Source of the DNA: Megalobrama amblycephala
Lineage: Eukaryota; Chordata; Actinopteri; Cypriniformes; Xenocyprididae
Reading direction: 5' to 3'
Length of the DNA stretch: 64,000 nucleotides
Assembly: GCF_018812025.1 (NCBI RefSeq)
Contig: NC_063052.1
Coordinates: forward strand, 29,849,451 to 29,913,450
Shown here: positions 35,158 through 46,235 of the stretch, piece after piece
Numbering within the stretch: the stretch's first letter is position 1
How the letters are laid out: each line of letters begins with the position of its first letter
The notes under the pieces: model-generated
What the model was told of the DNA's origin: nothing
What the model saw: the letters and a program-made list of their open reading frames with translations, nothing else
The model's database searches: none
Program-made: the position numbers and the translations under genes

Positions 35158-35165
35158 TGACGTCA
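35158..35165. promoter_or_regulatory. CRE palindrome in fossil promoter
   Basis: TGACGTCA, with TGACATCA about 10 bp further on. Confidence 0.6.
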
Positions 35166-35470
35166 GTTATATGACATCATATGAACAGAGTGGAGAAACA
35201 ATGTCAGCGGTGGCACTGGTAAACAGCAAGACAGAGTTCAATTAGGAAACTCTAATAACTCTGACAATAAATGCCAAAACGTGGATATACAACACATGAA
35301 ATGTCTTAACAATATCAAAAGCCTGGATCAAACAAACATTCTCGTAGAATTTAAAAGAGAACAAGCTCGATTTTAAAGAGCATATATTAAATCTACACAT
35401 ATAAATAAAGACATGAGTGTAAACAGACACAGTATTGAGGAAAAACCACACCAGAAACAGACACTGCCTG

Positions 35471-35490
35471 TACAGCACATGGACAGCAAA
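35471..35490 (+). promoter_or_regulatory. Second RE1-like site in the V7-V8 spacer
   Basis: TA-CAGCAC then ATGGACAGCAAA, with the same one-base shortening as at 26101. Confidence 0.5.
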
Positions 35491-35912
35491 TAGAAAAATG
35501 CCATTTTACCTAAACTTACTATCCGATATATTTTTTTAATCAGGAGATGAAGACAAAAAGTAAATAAAAATATAGAGAAACTCACCAACTATTCACACTG
35601 CATGACTTTGAGCCACTTAATCTCGATTTTTAACATTTACGAAATCCCTTTAAAACCAAATATTTTTTTGGAAAAATGTGTCTAATAACAAACTGGTGCT
35701 GATTTATCAAAATAAATAAATAAATAAATAAATAAAAGATAACATGCTTGTACAAGAATTTATTTAAAAAAAAAAAAAAAAAACACTACTTGATATAGTT
35801 AATTTTCAGACTTCAAACTGCCCCTTTAAAATGTTAAAGTCTACGCAAATGAAAGCAGTCACTACAGAACAGAAATAAATATTGAATAATAATAATGCTT
35901 TGTTAGTCCTAC

Positions 35913-38288
35913 CTGAAACGAATCGTTCATTTCCGCATCAAGTCCTTCAAGATCATCCACAGCAGACTGAGTCTTTTTCAGAGTCAGGTCAGCAGTCAGT
36001 GTGCCCTCATTATAAGATCTGACAAACTTGAAGTCACTAGTGCGCGAGCCCGTGGTCAGGTACGCGTCATAATTGTAAGTGCTGCGGAGAGTTCCCGCGC
36101 CCTCCACCTCTGCGTAATTTGGAGGGAGATACGCGCTGGGAATGGCTACAGCTCCATCAAACAACAGTCTGGGCTTTCTCCTGCGACAAAACCTCACGGC
36201 CAGGATGATGATGATGAAGGTCAGGAAGAAAGTAGAAACGGACACCAGCGCAATGATCAGATAAAACGTCAGTTTGGAGCTGCTCTCGTCATGAGACATG
36301 TCTTTCAGTTCTGGAACTTCAGCCAAGTTATCTGATATGAGTAAATACAACGCGCACGTGGCTGAGAGAGAGGGCTGTCCGTTATCTCTCACGGACACAA
36401 TAAGGTTCTGTTTCATGCTGTCAGATTCAGAAATGTCCCGCTGCGTCCTGATCTCCCCGCTGTGGACACCGATAGTGAAAAGTCCCGGATCAGTCGCTTT
36501 AATAATGTGATACGAGAGCCACGCGTTCTGGCCAGAATCCGCGTCCACGGCGATCACCTTGGAGACCAGGGAGCCCGCCTGAGCAGCTTTGGGCACCATC
36601 TCGGTCATGAAGGAGTTTCCCTCCGGAGAGGGGTATAATATCTGAGGGGAGTTGTCATTCTCATCCGATATGAAGACACTCACGCTCACGTTACTGCTCA
36701 GAGGAGGAGAACCGTTGTCTCTGGCTAACACGAGCACTTTGAAACTCTTCAGCTGTTCGTAATCAAACGACCTCACGGCATGAATGACCCCGGTGTCTCC
36801 GTTAATGGATAGAAAGGAGGACACCGGTGCGCCATTGACATCAGAGGACAACAGAGAATAAACTACAGTGCCATTCTGTCTCCAGTCCGGGTCTGTAGCT
36901 GATACTGAACAAATAGAGGAGCCCGGTTTGTTATTTTCTTGCACATGAGCTCTGTAATTGTGCTCCTGAAATACAGGTGGATTATCATTCACGTCAGCTA
37001 CAGTCAAGTGAAGATTCTTAGTGGAAGATAAAGGCGGAGAGCCCTCATCAGTAGCAGTGATTGTAAGATTATAATCAGAGAGCAGCTCGCGGTCTAATTC
37101 ACCTGTGGTCACCAGAGAATAGTAATTTTTGATTGAAGGAACGAGTTTAAATGGGACGTTCTGCTGAATGGAGCAGCGCACCTGTCCGTTATTCTCAGAG
37201 TCTCTGTCCTGAACATTAATGATGCCGACCTCTGTACCGGGTAACGCGTTCTCAGGAACGGGACTATTCAGGGATTTAAGTATTATTATAGGGGCGTTAT
37301 CATTGATATCAACAATATCTATTAATACTGTGGAATAACTGGCTAATCCTTGACCATCTTTTGCTTGAATTGGAAGTTCAATTGTACTCTCCTCTTCATA
37401 ATCGATTTGACCTGTTAGTTTAACCACACCAGATACTGCATCGATGAAGAATAGCTGCAGGACTTTTTGAGGTAAATGACCAAACGCATAGGTCACTTCT
37501 CCATTTTGTCCCTCGTCAGCATCAGTAGCGCTCACTGTCACCACTACAGTATCTACAGGAGAATTTTCAGGCAGATTGACTTTATAGACGGCCTGACTAA
37601 AGACTGGAGCATTATCATTAGCATCCAGCACAGTGACGTGTATGGCTACAGTACCTGATCTCGGTGGAGTCCCGCCGTCTACCGCAGTGAGAATTAATGT
37701 TACCTCTTTCTGCTGCTCACGATCCAACTCTTTATTCAGCACTAGCTCACCATATTTTCTTCCATTTGCCCTAGTAACTACATTAAGAATAAAATTTTCA
37801 TTATTTTGAAGTGTATATGACTGCACTTCATTCATACCAATATCTGCATCGTAAGCCTCTTCTAATAAGTAACGAGATCCTTTGTCCGCTGATTCCCGTA
37901 TTTCAAATTTTATAATACTTTCTTTGAATTGTGGTGAATTATCATTTATGTCCTCGATATTGAGAATGAAGCGATGAAGCTCTAAAGGATTTTCCAGCAC
38001 GAGTTCCTGTTTAATAACACATGAAGCTTTCTTTCCACAAATCTCCTCTCTGTCGATTCTCTTCGCTACGGTCAGTTCTCCAGTATTCAGATTAATGTCA
38101 CAGTATCGTTTTCTGTTACCTTCAGTATCAATGCGAGCCTTACGAATTGACAGTCTGTTCACATCGAGCCCGAGATCCTTTGCTATATTTCCAATCACAG
38201 ATCCGCGTTTCATCTCCTCCGGGAAAGAATAGCTCACGTCTCCATAAGCGGTGTGCGCCATCAGCACGAAGAACAAAAGACCAAACAT
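35913..38288 (-). CDS. pcdhg: V8: gamma-type protocadherin variable exon, close to V10
   Basis: 792 codons, donor CAG|GTAGGA, tail [10 protein letters not shown]1 loop [10 protein letters not shown]2 of the [13 protein letters not shown] class with [21 protein letters not shown]3 [20 protein letters not shown], and DIVDINDN closing EC3. V10 has nearly the same EC2 and EC3. Private changes in normally fixed stretches are LSIRKARID and VAKRIDRE in EC1 and YKVNLPEN at the start of EC3. The start has a purine at -3 and the leader is standard. Confidence 0.95.
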
Positions 38289-38523
38289 CTCGACAGCAAA
38301 GAAGAACGATTGAAATGCCTAAGAAATTAAATCCAGGAACACAACAATGTACATGTAAAAGGAAAACATAAATACAGATCTGAATTTAGAAATGTAGACA
38401 GAAGTACAGTATATGAGGCAGTCTCCGTCGACGATTTTCTATAATGAGGCGAGCTCAAAGCCCTGTGTATGACATCAGAATCAGGGTGGAGAGATGTGTA
38501 CTGAACACACACATGGTTTTGCA

Positions 38524-38538
38524 GGTGAACAGCGACAC
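38524..38538 (-). promoter_or_regulatory. CGCT conserved sequence element of V8
   Basis: GGTGAACAGCGACAC, 236 bp upstream of the V8 ATG. Confidence 0.62.
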
Positions 38539-38709
38539 TGTGAGTTAAAATAAGAAACTGCACGACATTCATATCTCTGATAGGATTAAGTGCTGGAATA
38601 TACACCGAACTTGGCATATACTGAAGTATTTTGAGAATTAAGAACAAGCAGCGACATTCACTGAAGATTGGGAGATTAAAAAATCCCACAACATTTAAGG
38701 TACTAATAC

Positions 38710-38710
<1 letters not shown>

Positions 38711-38765
<55 letters not shown>

Positions 38766-38768
38766 AAA
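38711..38768. repeat. (GAAA)n microsatellite
   Basis: About 14 units; shorter versions sit at the equivalent place upstream of V5 (about 25020), V7 (about 34276) and V10. Confidence 0.95.
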
Positions 38769-38828
38769 GCGGTATAGAGGGCTACATTATTTAGGAGCAA
38801 TAAATCCAAATACCAAGAATAATGCTGA

Positions 38829-38849
38829 TGCAGCACCATGGACAGCAAA
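38829..38849 (+). promoter_or_regulatory. RE1/NRSE (REST site) of V8
   Basis: TG-CAGCACC, AT, GGACAGCAAAA; 541 bp upstream of the start, the extra distance being the microsatellite. Confidence 0.78.
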
Positions 38850-39418
38850 AATAAAACCTGCTCAATGCAAATTCAATTTCTACTTAAATTGCTTTTAAAA
38901 ATATCGACATCAGAATGTAATTGTCTTCATAAGTCACATTCACATTAGAGACATAGATGAGAAAAATGCAAAATTACATGAATCTCAATAGTAACATGAC
39001 TCGTGAAAAATGATACATGACTTACAGCTGATCATATATGAGAAAAATCTAAAAAAAAAAAAATTAGACTAATTCATCGATCAATATTTCAGACTTTAAA
39101 TTGAACCTCGCAAATGTTCGTTTGTCTAAAAGCACTTAAATGAGTCACGTGATCTTGTTATTTTAAAGAGCCTGTGGTCGATGAAAGCAGTCAGTTAAAT
39201 TACATATACACATCTAATCTGTAAACCCAGTCCATAAACATTTTTTCTAAAGAAAGTATTCTCGTGTCCGCATTATGTCCTTCCAGATCACAAGAACACA
39301 AATTTGACCAATCTATAAAGAATATACTTGTACAAGACAACGCAAATGACTGAATCATGGTGAATATAACAAGACAAATATGTCAAGAAACCGCTCAACA
39401 TCATCTGTTGTCGAACTG

Positions 39419-39426
39419 TGACGTCA
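39419..39426. promoter_or_regulatory. CRE palindrome in fossil promoter
   Basis: TGACGTCA; the following TGACATCA of the other fossils is changed to TGACATGA here. Confidence 0.55.
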
Positions 39427-39730
39427 GGTATATGACATGAACAGAGTGGAGAGAAACAATGTGAACGGTGGCACTGGAAAACAGCAACACAGAGTTCAAT
39501 TAGGAAACTCTAATAACTCTGACTATAAATCCGCAAAAGTGGATACAACACATGAAATGTCTTCACAATATCAAAGGCGTGGAAAAACCAAACATTCTCG
39601 TCGAATTGAAAAGAGAACAAGCTCGATTTCAAGACAATATATTAAATCTACACATAAATATATATATAAAAGACACGACTGTATACAGACACAGTATTGA
39701 GGAAAAAACACACCAGAAACAGACTTCCTG

Positions 39731-39751
39731 TCCAGCACCATGGATAGCAAA
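39731..39751 (+). promoter_or_regulatory. Second RE1 in the V8-V9 spacer
   Basis: TC-CAGCACC, AT, GGATAGCAAA; canonical spacing but one core change in the right half (GGACAG to GGATAG). Confidence 0.55.
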
Positions 39752-39850
39752 TAGAAATATACCATTACATCTAAACTTACTATCCGATAAACATATATAC
39801 ATATATAATATAACTATTCAAACCGCATTATATATTTCCCCCTTTTTTTA

Positions 39851-39862
39851 GGGGGGGGGGGG
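39851..39862. repeat. G homopolymer
   Basis: Twelve G residues just after a C5/T7 run (39840-39849); a place where assembly errors are common. Confidence 0.9.
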
Positions 39863-40044
39863 TATCTAATAATAAACTGCTGCTTATTATTATGATGCTT
39901 GTACAAGAAATTATTTAATTGATCTAGTTACTTTTCAGACTTCAAACTGACCCTCTAAAATGTTAAAGTCTATGCCAATGAAAGCAGTCAATACAGAACA
40001 GAAATAAATATTAAATAATAATAAAAATCCTTTGTTAGTCCTAC

Positions 40045-42420
40045 CTGAAACGAGTCGTTCATTTCTGCATCAAGTCCTTCAAGATCATCCACAGCAGATT
40101 GAGTCTTTTTCAGAGTCAGGTCAGCAGTCAGTGTGCCCTCATTATAAGATCTGACGAACTTGAAGTCACTAGTGCGCGAGCCCGTGGTCAGGTACGCGTC
40201 ATAATTGTAAGTGCTGCGGAGAGTTCCCGCGCCCTCCACCTCTGCGTAATTTGGAGGGAGATACGCGCTGGGAATGGCTACAGCTCCATCAAACAACAGT
40301 CTGGGCTTTCTCCTGCGACAAAACCTCACGGCCAGGATGATGATGATGAAGGTCAGGAAGAAAGTGGAAACGGACACCAGCGCAATGATCAGATAAAACG
40401 TCAGTTTGGAGCTGCTCTCGTCATGAGACATGTCTTTCAGTTCTGGAACTTCAGCCAAGTTATCTGATATGAGTAAATACAACGCGCACGTGGCTGAGAG
40501 AGAGGGCTGTCCGTTATCTCTCACGGACACAATAAGGTTCTGTTTCATGCTGTCAGATTCAGAAATGTCCCGCTGCGTCCTGATCTCCCCGCTGTGGACA
40601 CCGATAGTGAAAAGTCCCGGATCAGTCGCTTTAATAATGTGATACGAGAGCCACGCGTTCTGGCCAGAATCCGCGTCCACGGCGATCACCTTGGAGACCA
40701 GGGAGCCCGCCTGAGCAGCTTTGGGCACCATCTCGGTCATGAAGGAGTTTCCCTCCGGAGAGGGGTATAATATCTGAGGGGAGTTGTCATTCTCATCCGA
40801 TATGAAGACACTCACGCTCACGTTACTGCTCAGAGGAGGAGAACCGTTGTCTCTGGCTAACACGAGCACTTTGAAACTCTTCAGCTGTTCGTAATCAAAC
40901 GACCTCACGGCATGAATGACCCCGGTGTCTCCGTTAATGGAGAGAAAGGAGGACACCGGTGCGCCATTGACATCAGAGGACAACAGAGAATAAACTACAG
41001 TGCCATTCTGTCTCCAGTCCGGGTCTGTAGCTGATACTGAACAAATAGAGGAGCCCGGTTTGTTATTTTCTTGCACATGAGCTCTGTAATTGTGCTCCTG
41101 AAATACAGGTGGATTATCATTCACGTCAGCTACAGTCAAGTGAAGATTCTTAGTGGAAGATAAAGGCGGAGAGCCCTCATCAGTAGCAGTGATTGTAAGA
41201 TTATAATCAGAGAGCAGCTCGCGGTCTAATTCACCTGTGGTCACCAGAGAATAGTAATTTTTGATTGAAGGAACGAGTTTAAATGGGACGTTCTGCTGAA
41301 TGGAGCAGCGCACCTGTCCGTTATTCTCAGAGTCTCTGTCCTGAACATTAATGATGCCAACCTCTGTACCGGGGAACGCGTTCTCGGGAACGGGACTATT
41401 AAGAGAATTAATTACTATTGTAGGAGCGTTATCATTGACATCAGTAACATCTATTAATACTGTACAATGACTGGCTAATCCTTGACCATCTTTGGCTTGA
41501 ATTGGCAGTTCAATTAAACTCTCCTCCTCATAATCAATGAGTCCTGTTAGTTTAATCTCTCCAGACAACGAATCGAGAAAACATATTTCCAGGAGGCGTT
41601 CGGATACATGACCAAATTCATAGGTCACTTCTCCATTTTGTCCCTCATCAGCATCAGTAGCGCTCACTGTCACCACTACAGTATCTACAGGAGAATTTTC
41701 AGGCAGACTGACTTTATAGACGGCCTGACTAAAGACTGGAGCATTATCATTAGCATCCAGCACAGTGACGTGTATGGCTACAGTACCTGATCTCGGTGGA
41801 GTCCCGCCGTCTACCGCAGTGAGAATTAATGTCACCTCTTTCTGCTGCTCACGATCCAACTCTTTATTCAGCACTAGCTCACCATATTTTCTTCCATTTG
41901 CACGCGTTAGGACACTAAGAAGAAAGTGTTCATTGTCCTGCAGCACATAATTCTGCACTGAATTAATTCCAATATCCGCATCGTGAGCCTCATCTAATAA
42001 ATAACGAGATCCTTTGACCGCCGATTCCTGTATTTCGAATTTTATTATACCTTGTTTGAATTGTGGTGAATTATCATTTATGTCTTCAATATTGAGAATG
42101 AAGCGATGCAGTTCTAGAGGACTTTCAAGAACAAATTCCTGATTTATGACACATGAAGCTTTCTTTCCACAAAGTCCCTCTCTGTCGATTCTCTCCGCTA
42201 CGGTCAGTTCTCCAGTATTCAGATTAATGTCACAGTATCGTTTTCTGTTACCTTCAGTATCAATGCGAGCCTTACGAGATGACAGTCTGTTCACATCGAG
42301 CCCGAGATCCTTTGCTATATTTCCAATCACAGATCCGCGTTTCATCTCCTCCGGGAAAGAATAGCTCACGTCTCCATAAGCGCTGTGCGCCATCAGCACG
42401 AAGAACAAAAGACCAAACAT
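40045..42420 (-). CDS. pcdhg: V9: gamma-type protocadherin variable exon, close to V11
   Basis: 792 codons, donor CAG|GTAGGA, tail AEMNDSFQ. The leader reads MAHSAYG (as in V12), EC1 loop [10 protein letters not shown]2 has [16 protein letters not shown] and [16 protein letters not shown]3 has [20 protein letters not shown] with an unusual free cysteine. V11 is its nearest relative in EC2 and EC3. The promoter has the CGCT element, but no RE1 was found anywhere in the 3.8-kb upstream spacer, unlike the other 11 complete exons whose promoters can be read. Confidence 0.95.
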
Positions 42421-42660
42421 CTCGACAGCAGAACCTTTTTTAAATGCTTAATAAACTGAGCAGAAATTATATCCAGATAAACAACAAATATGTAAAATAA
42501 AAGACAAAATGAAGAAATTTAGTAAAATAGACTGATTGCCAGACATATAGTCCTTCTGTAACTGTAGACGATTTTCTATAACGAGACGAGCTTGAAGCCC
42601 TGTGTATGACATCAGAATCAGGGTGGAGCGATGTGTACTGAACACACACATTGTTTTGAA

Positions 42661-42675
42661 GGTGAACAGCGACAC
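42661..42675 (-). promoter_or_regulatory. CGCT conserved sequence element of V9
   Basis: GGTGAACAGCGACAC, 241 bp upstream of the V9 ATG. Confidence 0.6.
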
Positions 42676-43149
42676 TGTGAGTTAAAATAAGAAACTGCAT
42701 GACATTCATTTCTCTCAGAATTAAGTGTTATAACATACAAAGAACAGGCATTGTGTACTTGTTTAGCAACTATATTTTTATTTTATTTTTATGTAATTGT
42801 TTAGTAAAGCAAAAACCAACAGCAACATTCTCAGAAGCTTCTATTCATAATATGTATATTATTAATTCCAAAATTAATTCCCTTCATAACTACATGAAAA
42901 TACATAAGGAGAAACGTAAAGCTAAATATGAGCATTTTATCACAAATTCAACATGTCCTTGTAACATAGTAAAAGATTACTAACAAATAACTTTTATCGC
43001 TTTGATCCCAAAATAGCAGCTAGCGCCAAAAAATAATTATTAAAAATAAAAACAAATTGATTTGAATCATGTCATGTCTTAAAATTGTTCATACTAGACC
43101 AGAAAAAAAAAAGACACTAAAAAAGACCACTTAATGCAGCTACTTTTCT

Positions 43150-44384
43150 GACTAAGATCAGCTGTGTTCAACATGAGCTGAAGAAGAGTTTAAAGCAGGC
43201 AAAGTTGGATTATAAAAAGAAAGTAGAGAGGAAGTTGCAGCATAATAACATCAGAGAGATGTGGAGAGGCATGAGGAATATGACTGGCTATAAGAAGAAG
43301 AACAGGCAGATAACAGGGGGTGATTTGGACAGGGAGAATGAATTTAAATTTGTCCACACGGTTGTTCTCTCTCTATAGCAGATACACATTTTCCCAGTGG
43401 CGTGCACAGATGTCAGAGATTGCTTAAGGAGTGTGCAGCCCAACTAGCTGTACCTCTTCAGAAGATTTTCAAGCTCAGCCTACAGATGGGGAAGGTGCTG
43501 CTGCGGAGGAAAACAACATGTCTTGTGCCAGTACCTAAAGCAGGGTGCTCGGAGGAGATTAATGATTTTAGGCCAGTTGCATTCACTTTACACCTTATGA
43601 AAACCATGGAGCAGCTACTTCTCCACCTCTTAAGACCAGCGACTGCACTTGCACAGGATCCTCTTCAGTTTGCTTATCAGGAATGTATTGGAGTGGATGA
43701 TGTGGTCCTGTACATGCTGCATCAGGTCTTATCTGGATGAGCCTGGCTGTTATGTGAGGATGCTGTTTTTTGACTTTTCTAGTGCATTCAGTACCATCAG
43801 GCCACCCATCCTGAGAGATAAACTCAAGTGCATGGGGTTTACATCCTTCAATTACTACCTGGATAACTGACTATCTGACAGAACAGGTTCAGTTTGTCAG
43901 GCTGGGGAACTGGGTCTCTGAGACAGTGTTGAGCAGCATTGGGGCACCACAGAGGACTGTCTTAGCTCCTTTCTTGTTAGCTCTATTTATATCGGACCTT
44001 AAATACAACTCTGAGTCTTGCCATATACAGAAATATTCTGATGATACAGCTATCGTGGCGTGTATCAGGGATGGACTGGAAGGGGATACAAGGACCTTGT
44101 GAGCACCTTCAGTGACTGAAGCAACAAGAACAGCCTCCTTTTGAACACCATAAAGACTAAGGAAGTGGTGGTAGACTTTTGTAGATCTAGGACACACTTG
44201 CAGTCTGTTTGTATATGTGGGGAGGCCATTGAGGTGGTGCAGTCCTATAAGTATATGGGTGTGCACCTGGATAATAAACTGGACTTGTCCCTAAATATGA
44301 ATGCCCTCTAAAAAAGGGGCAGAGCCACCTCTTTTTACCTCAGGAGGCTCAAGTTCTTTGATGTCTGCAATGGAATGTTGTGCA
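43150..44384 (+). mobile_element. Non-LTR retrotransposon fragment with broken reverse transcriptase
   Basis: Plus-strand reverse-transcriptase remnants: FRPVAFTLHLMKTMEQLLLH (about 43570), FFDFSSAF (about 43770), a GAPQ-type motif near 43945 and the catalytic box YSDDTA at 44034-44051. Stops and frameshifts split it into several frames. It ends where the L2 element begins, so the L2 landed in it or replaced its tail. The clade is not certain; it is not the same family as the L2. Confidence 0.75.
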
Positions 44385-46142
44385 TACCATACCATACCAT
44401 ACCATACCAACTTTATTTATTAAGCACTTTACAACAACCAAGGTTGACCAAAGTGCTGTACAGAAAAAAAAAAAAAAAAACATAAATAAGTAATAACCAC
44501 ACAATAAAAGCATTTAAATAACAAAATAAATCAATTACATACATAAAATCGACAACTTACTAGGTATCAAAAGCCAAAGAAAACAGATGGGTTTTGAGAA
44601 GGGTTTTAAAAACAGATAAAGAGGTTGCCTGCCTAACATACAAAGGCAGAGCATTCCATAATTTAGGGGCACACACAGCAAAAGCACGGTCCCCTCTGTG
44701 CTTACGCTTTGTTTTCGGCATAGTCAGAATCAGCTGTTCATCTGATCTGAGAGAGCGAGCAGGTTTATACGGGCGAAGAAGCTCAGCGAGGTATGGCGGT
44801 GCAAGACCATTAAGTGATTTAAAAGCAAATAGCAGAATTTTAAAATGAATCCTAAATTGAATGGGCAACCAATGTAGAGAAGCTAAAATAGGAGAAATGT
44901 GCTCATGTTTACGTGTGCCCGTTAAAAGACGTGCTGCTGCATTTTGTATCATCTGGAGACGAGTGATGGAGGACCCACTAACCCCCAGATAAAGAGAATT
45001 ACAGTAGTCCAGCCGTGTAGTTACAAAGGCATGGACTACAGTTTCAAAATGTTGTCTTGACAAGATTGGCTTTATTTTGGCAAGCTGCCTCAAATGAAAG
45101 AAGCTTGATTTGACAACAGCTGTGATCTGACTGTTAAATTTAAGCTCAGGGTCCACTTTAACTCCTAGATTTGTGACACTAGATTTAATATAAGGAGCCA
45201 AAGTGCCCAACTCTACAGGCGGGGTCCCAGAGGTGCCTCCAAAAACCATCACTTCTGTTTTTTTATCATTAAAATTTAAGAAGTTCAGAGCCATCCAGGC
45301 CTTTATATCGTCGAGACAATTGAGTAGTTGTCCCACAGGGTTTTCAAATTTCTTTCTCAGAGGTACATAAATCTGACTGTCATCAGCATAACAGTGGAAC
45401 GAAATACCATACTTTCTAAGTATGGAACCAAGTGGAAGCAAATACAAAGAGAAAAGCAGAGGGCCAAGGACTGAGCCCTGTGGGACCCCACACAAAAGAG
45501 GAGCGGAGGAGGATACAGAATCACCTAAGCTAACACAAAAAGTTCTATCTGCTAAATATGACCTAAACCACTCCAGTGCTATACCACTGATGCCCACCCA
45601 CTGCCTTAAATGTGAAATCAATATTTCATGATTCACTGTGTCAAATGCAGCGGTTAGATCTAAAAGCACAAGGATAACACAGTCACCAGAGTCAGTAGCT
45701 AAAAAGATGTCGTTAAAAACTCTTAAAAGAGCAGTTTCGGTGCTGTGCAAGGTTTTAAAGCTGGATTGAAAAACCTCTAATATATTATGTTCTTCCAGAA
45801 AAGCCAATAATTGACTGTACACAATCTTCTCCAGGATTTTTGAAAGGAAAGGCAATTTAGAAATAGGCCTTATAATTAGCAAGAACTGACGGATCTAGAG
45901 CAGGTTTTTTAAGCAAAGGTTGAACTACTGCATGTTTTAAGATTTCAGGAACCACACCCGAGGTCAAACTACTATTAATAACTGCAATAACAGATGGTCC
46001 TATAGTGGAGAAAACCTCCTTAAATAGTCGAGGTGGGACAACATCATTTGGAGGACCCAAAGGCTTCAAATGACCAACAACCTCCTCTAAAGAGGAAAAA
46101 GTCACCGGCTCAAAATTATCATGTTCCATCAGTCAGCTGTGA
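44385..46142 (-). mobile_element. L2-type LINE, 5'-truncated
   Basis: The 3' end carries the short tandem repeat typical of L2 tails (five ATACC units on the plus strand, 44384-44409), preceded on the coding strand by a short 3' UTR and an A-rich stretch. The element starts inside ORF2, after the endonuclease, so it is a dead-on-arrival copy. It points the same way as the protocadherins and stops about 95 bp from the V10 donor. Confidence 0.85.
44560..46129 (-). pseudogene. L2 reverse transcriptase with one frameshift
   Basis: The upper part (46129 down to about 45870) encodes the region before the RT palm, ending [10 protein letters not shown]; an extra base there shifts the frame. The remaining 440-codon frame has [11 protein letters not shown] with the first catalytic Asp near residue 75, [11 protein letters not shown], the YADDS box at residues 165-169 and the C-terminal RLDYCNSLY and [10 protein letters not shown] motifs of L2. 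No endonuclease is present. Only this one break is seen, so the insertion is fairly young. Confidence 0.85.
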
Positions 46143-46235
46143 CTAGTGCCTAGTGGAAGCAGTCAAGTGGAGAAAAATACACTTTTTCACAATTTCAATC
46201 AACCTAATAATTTTTAAAGAAAGACTTAGTCCTAC

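Larger units (their letters stand above)
34984..35490 (-). pseudogene. Fossil variable-exon locus, V7-V8 spacer
   Basis: Exon 3'-end remnant 34984-35037 (TCTAAAGAAAACATTC, then GATGTCCTTCCAGATCAC), a decayed promoter from about 35158 with GGTAAACAGCAAGAC at 35218 where a CGCT element should be, and an RE1-like site. Close kin of the V5-V6 and V8-V9 fossils. Confidence 0.75.
33850..35910. other. V7-V8 spacer
   Basis: V7 promoter (CGCT element, TATA-like motif at 33995-34004, RE1), a GAAA-rich stretch near 34275 and 34570, the recurrent block at 34743-34771, a fossil exon locus with CRE and second RE1, and the V8 3' flank. Confidence 0.8.
39245..39751 (-). pseudogene. Fossil variable-exon locus, V8-V9 spacer
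   Basis: Exon 3'-end remnant 39245-39298 (TCTAAAGAAAGTATTC, ATGTCCTTCCAGATCAC), a decayed promoter from about 39419 and an RE1. The CGCT element position reads GGAAAACAGCAACAC. Confidence 0.75.
38289..40042. other. V8-V9 spacer
   Basis: V8 promoter with CGCT element and RE1, a GAAA microsatellite, the recurrent block at 39003-39031, a fossil exon locus with CRE and second RE1, a G run, and the V9 3' flank. Confidence 0.8.
42421..46233. other. V9-V10 spacer
   Basis: V9 promoter with CGCT element but no RE1; AT-rich sequence to about 43140 with a degenerate recurrent block near 43071; then a plus-strand LINE fragment cut by a minus-strand L2 element, and 90 bp of V10 3' flank. Confidence 0.8.

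Noticed and set aside
43402..43870. Plus-strand host gene
   Set aside because: The frames are broken pieces of a non-LTR retrotransposon reverse transcriptase.
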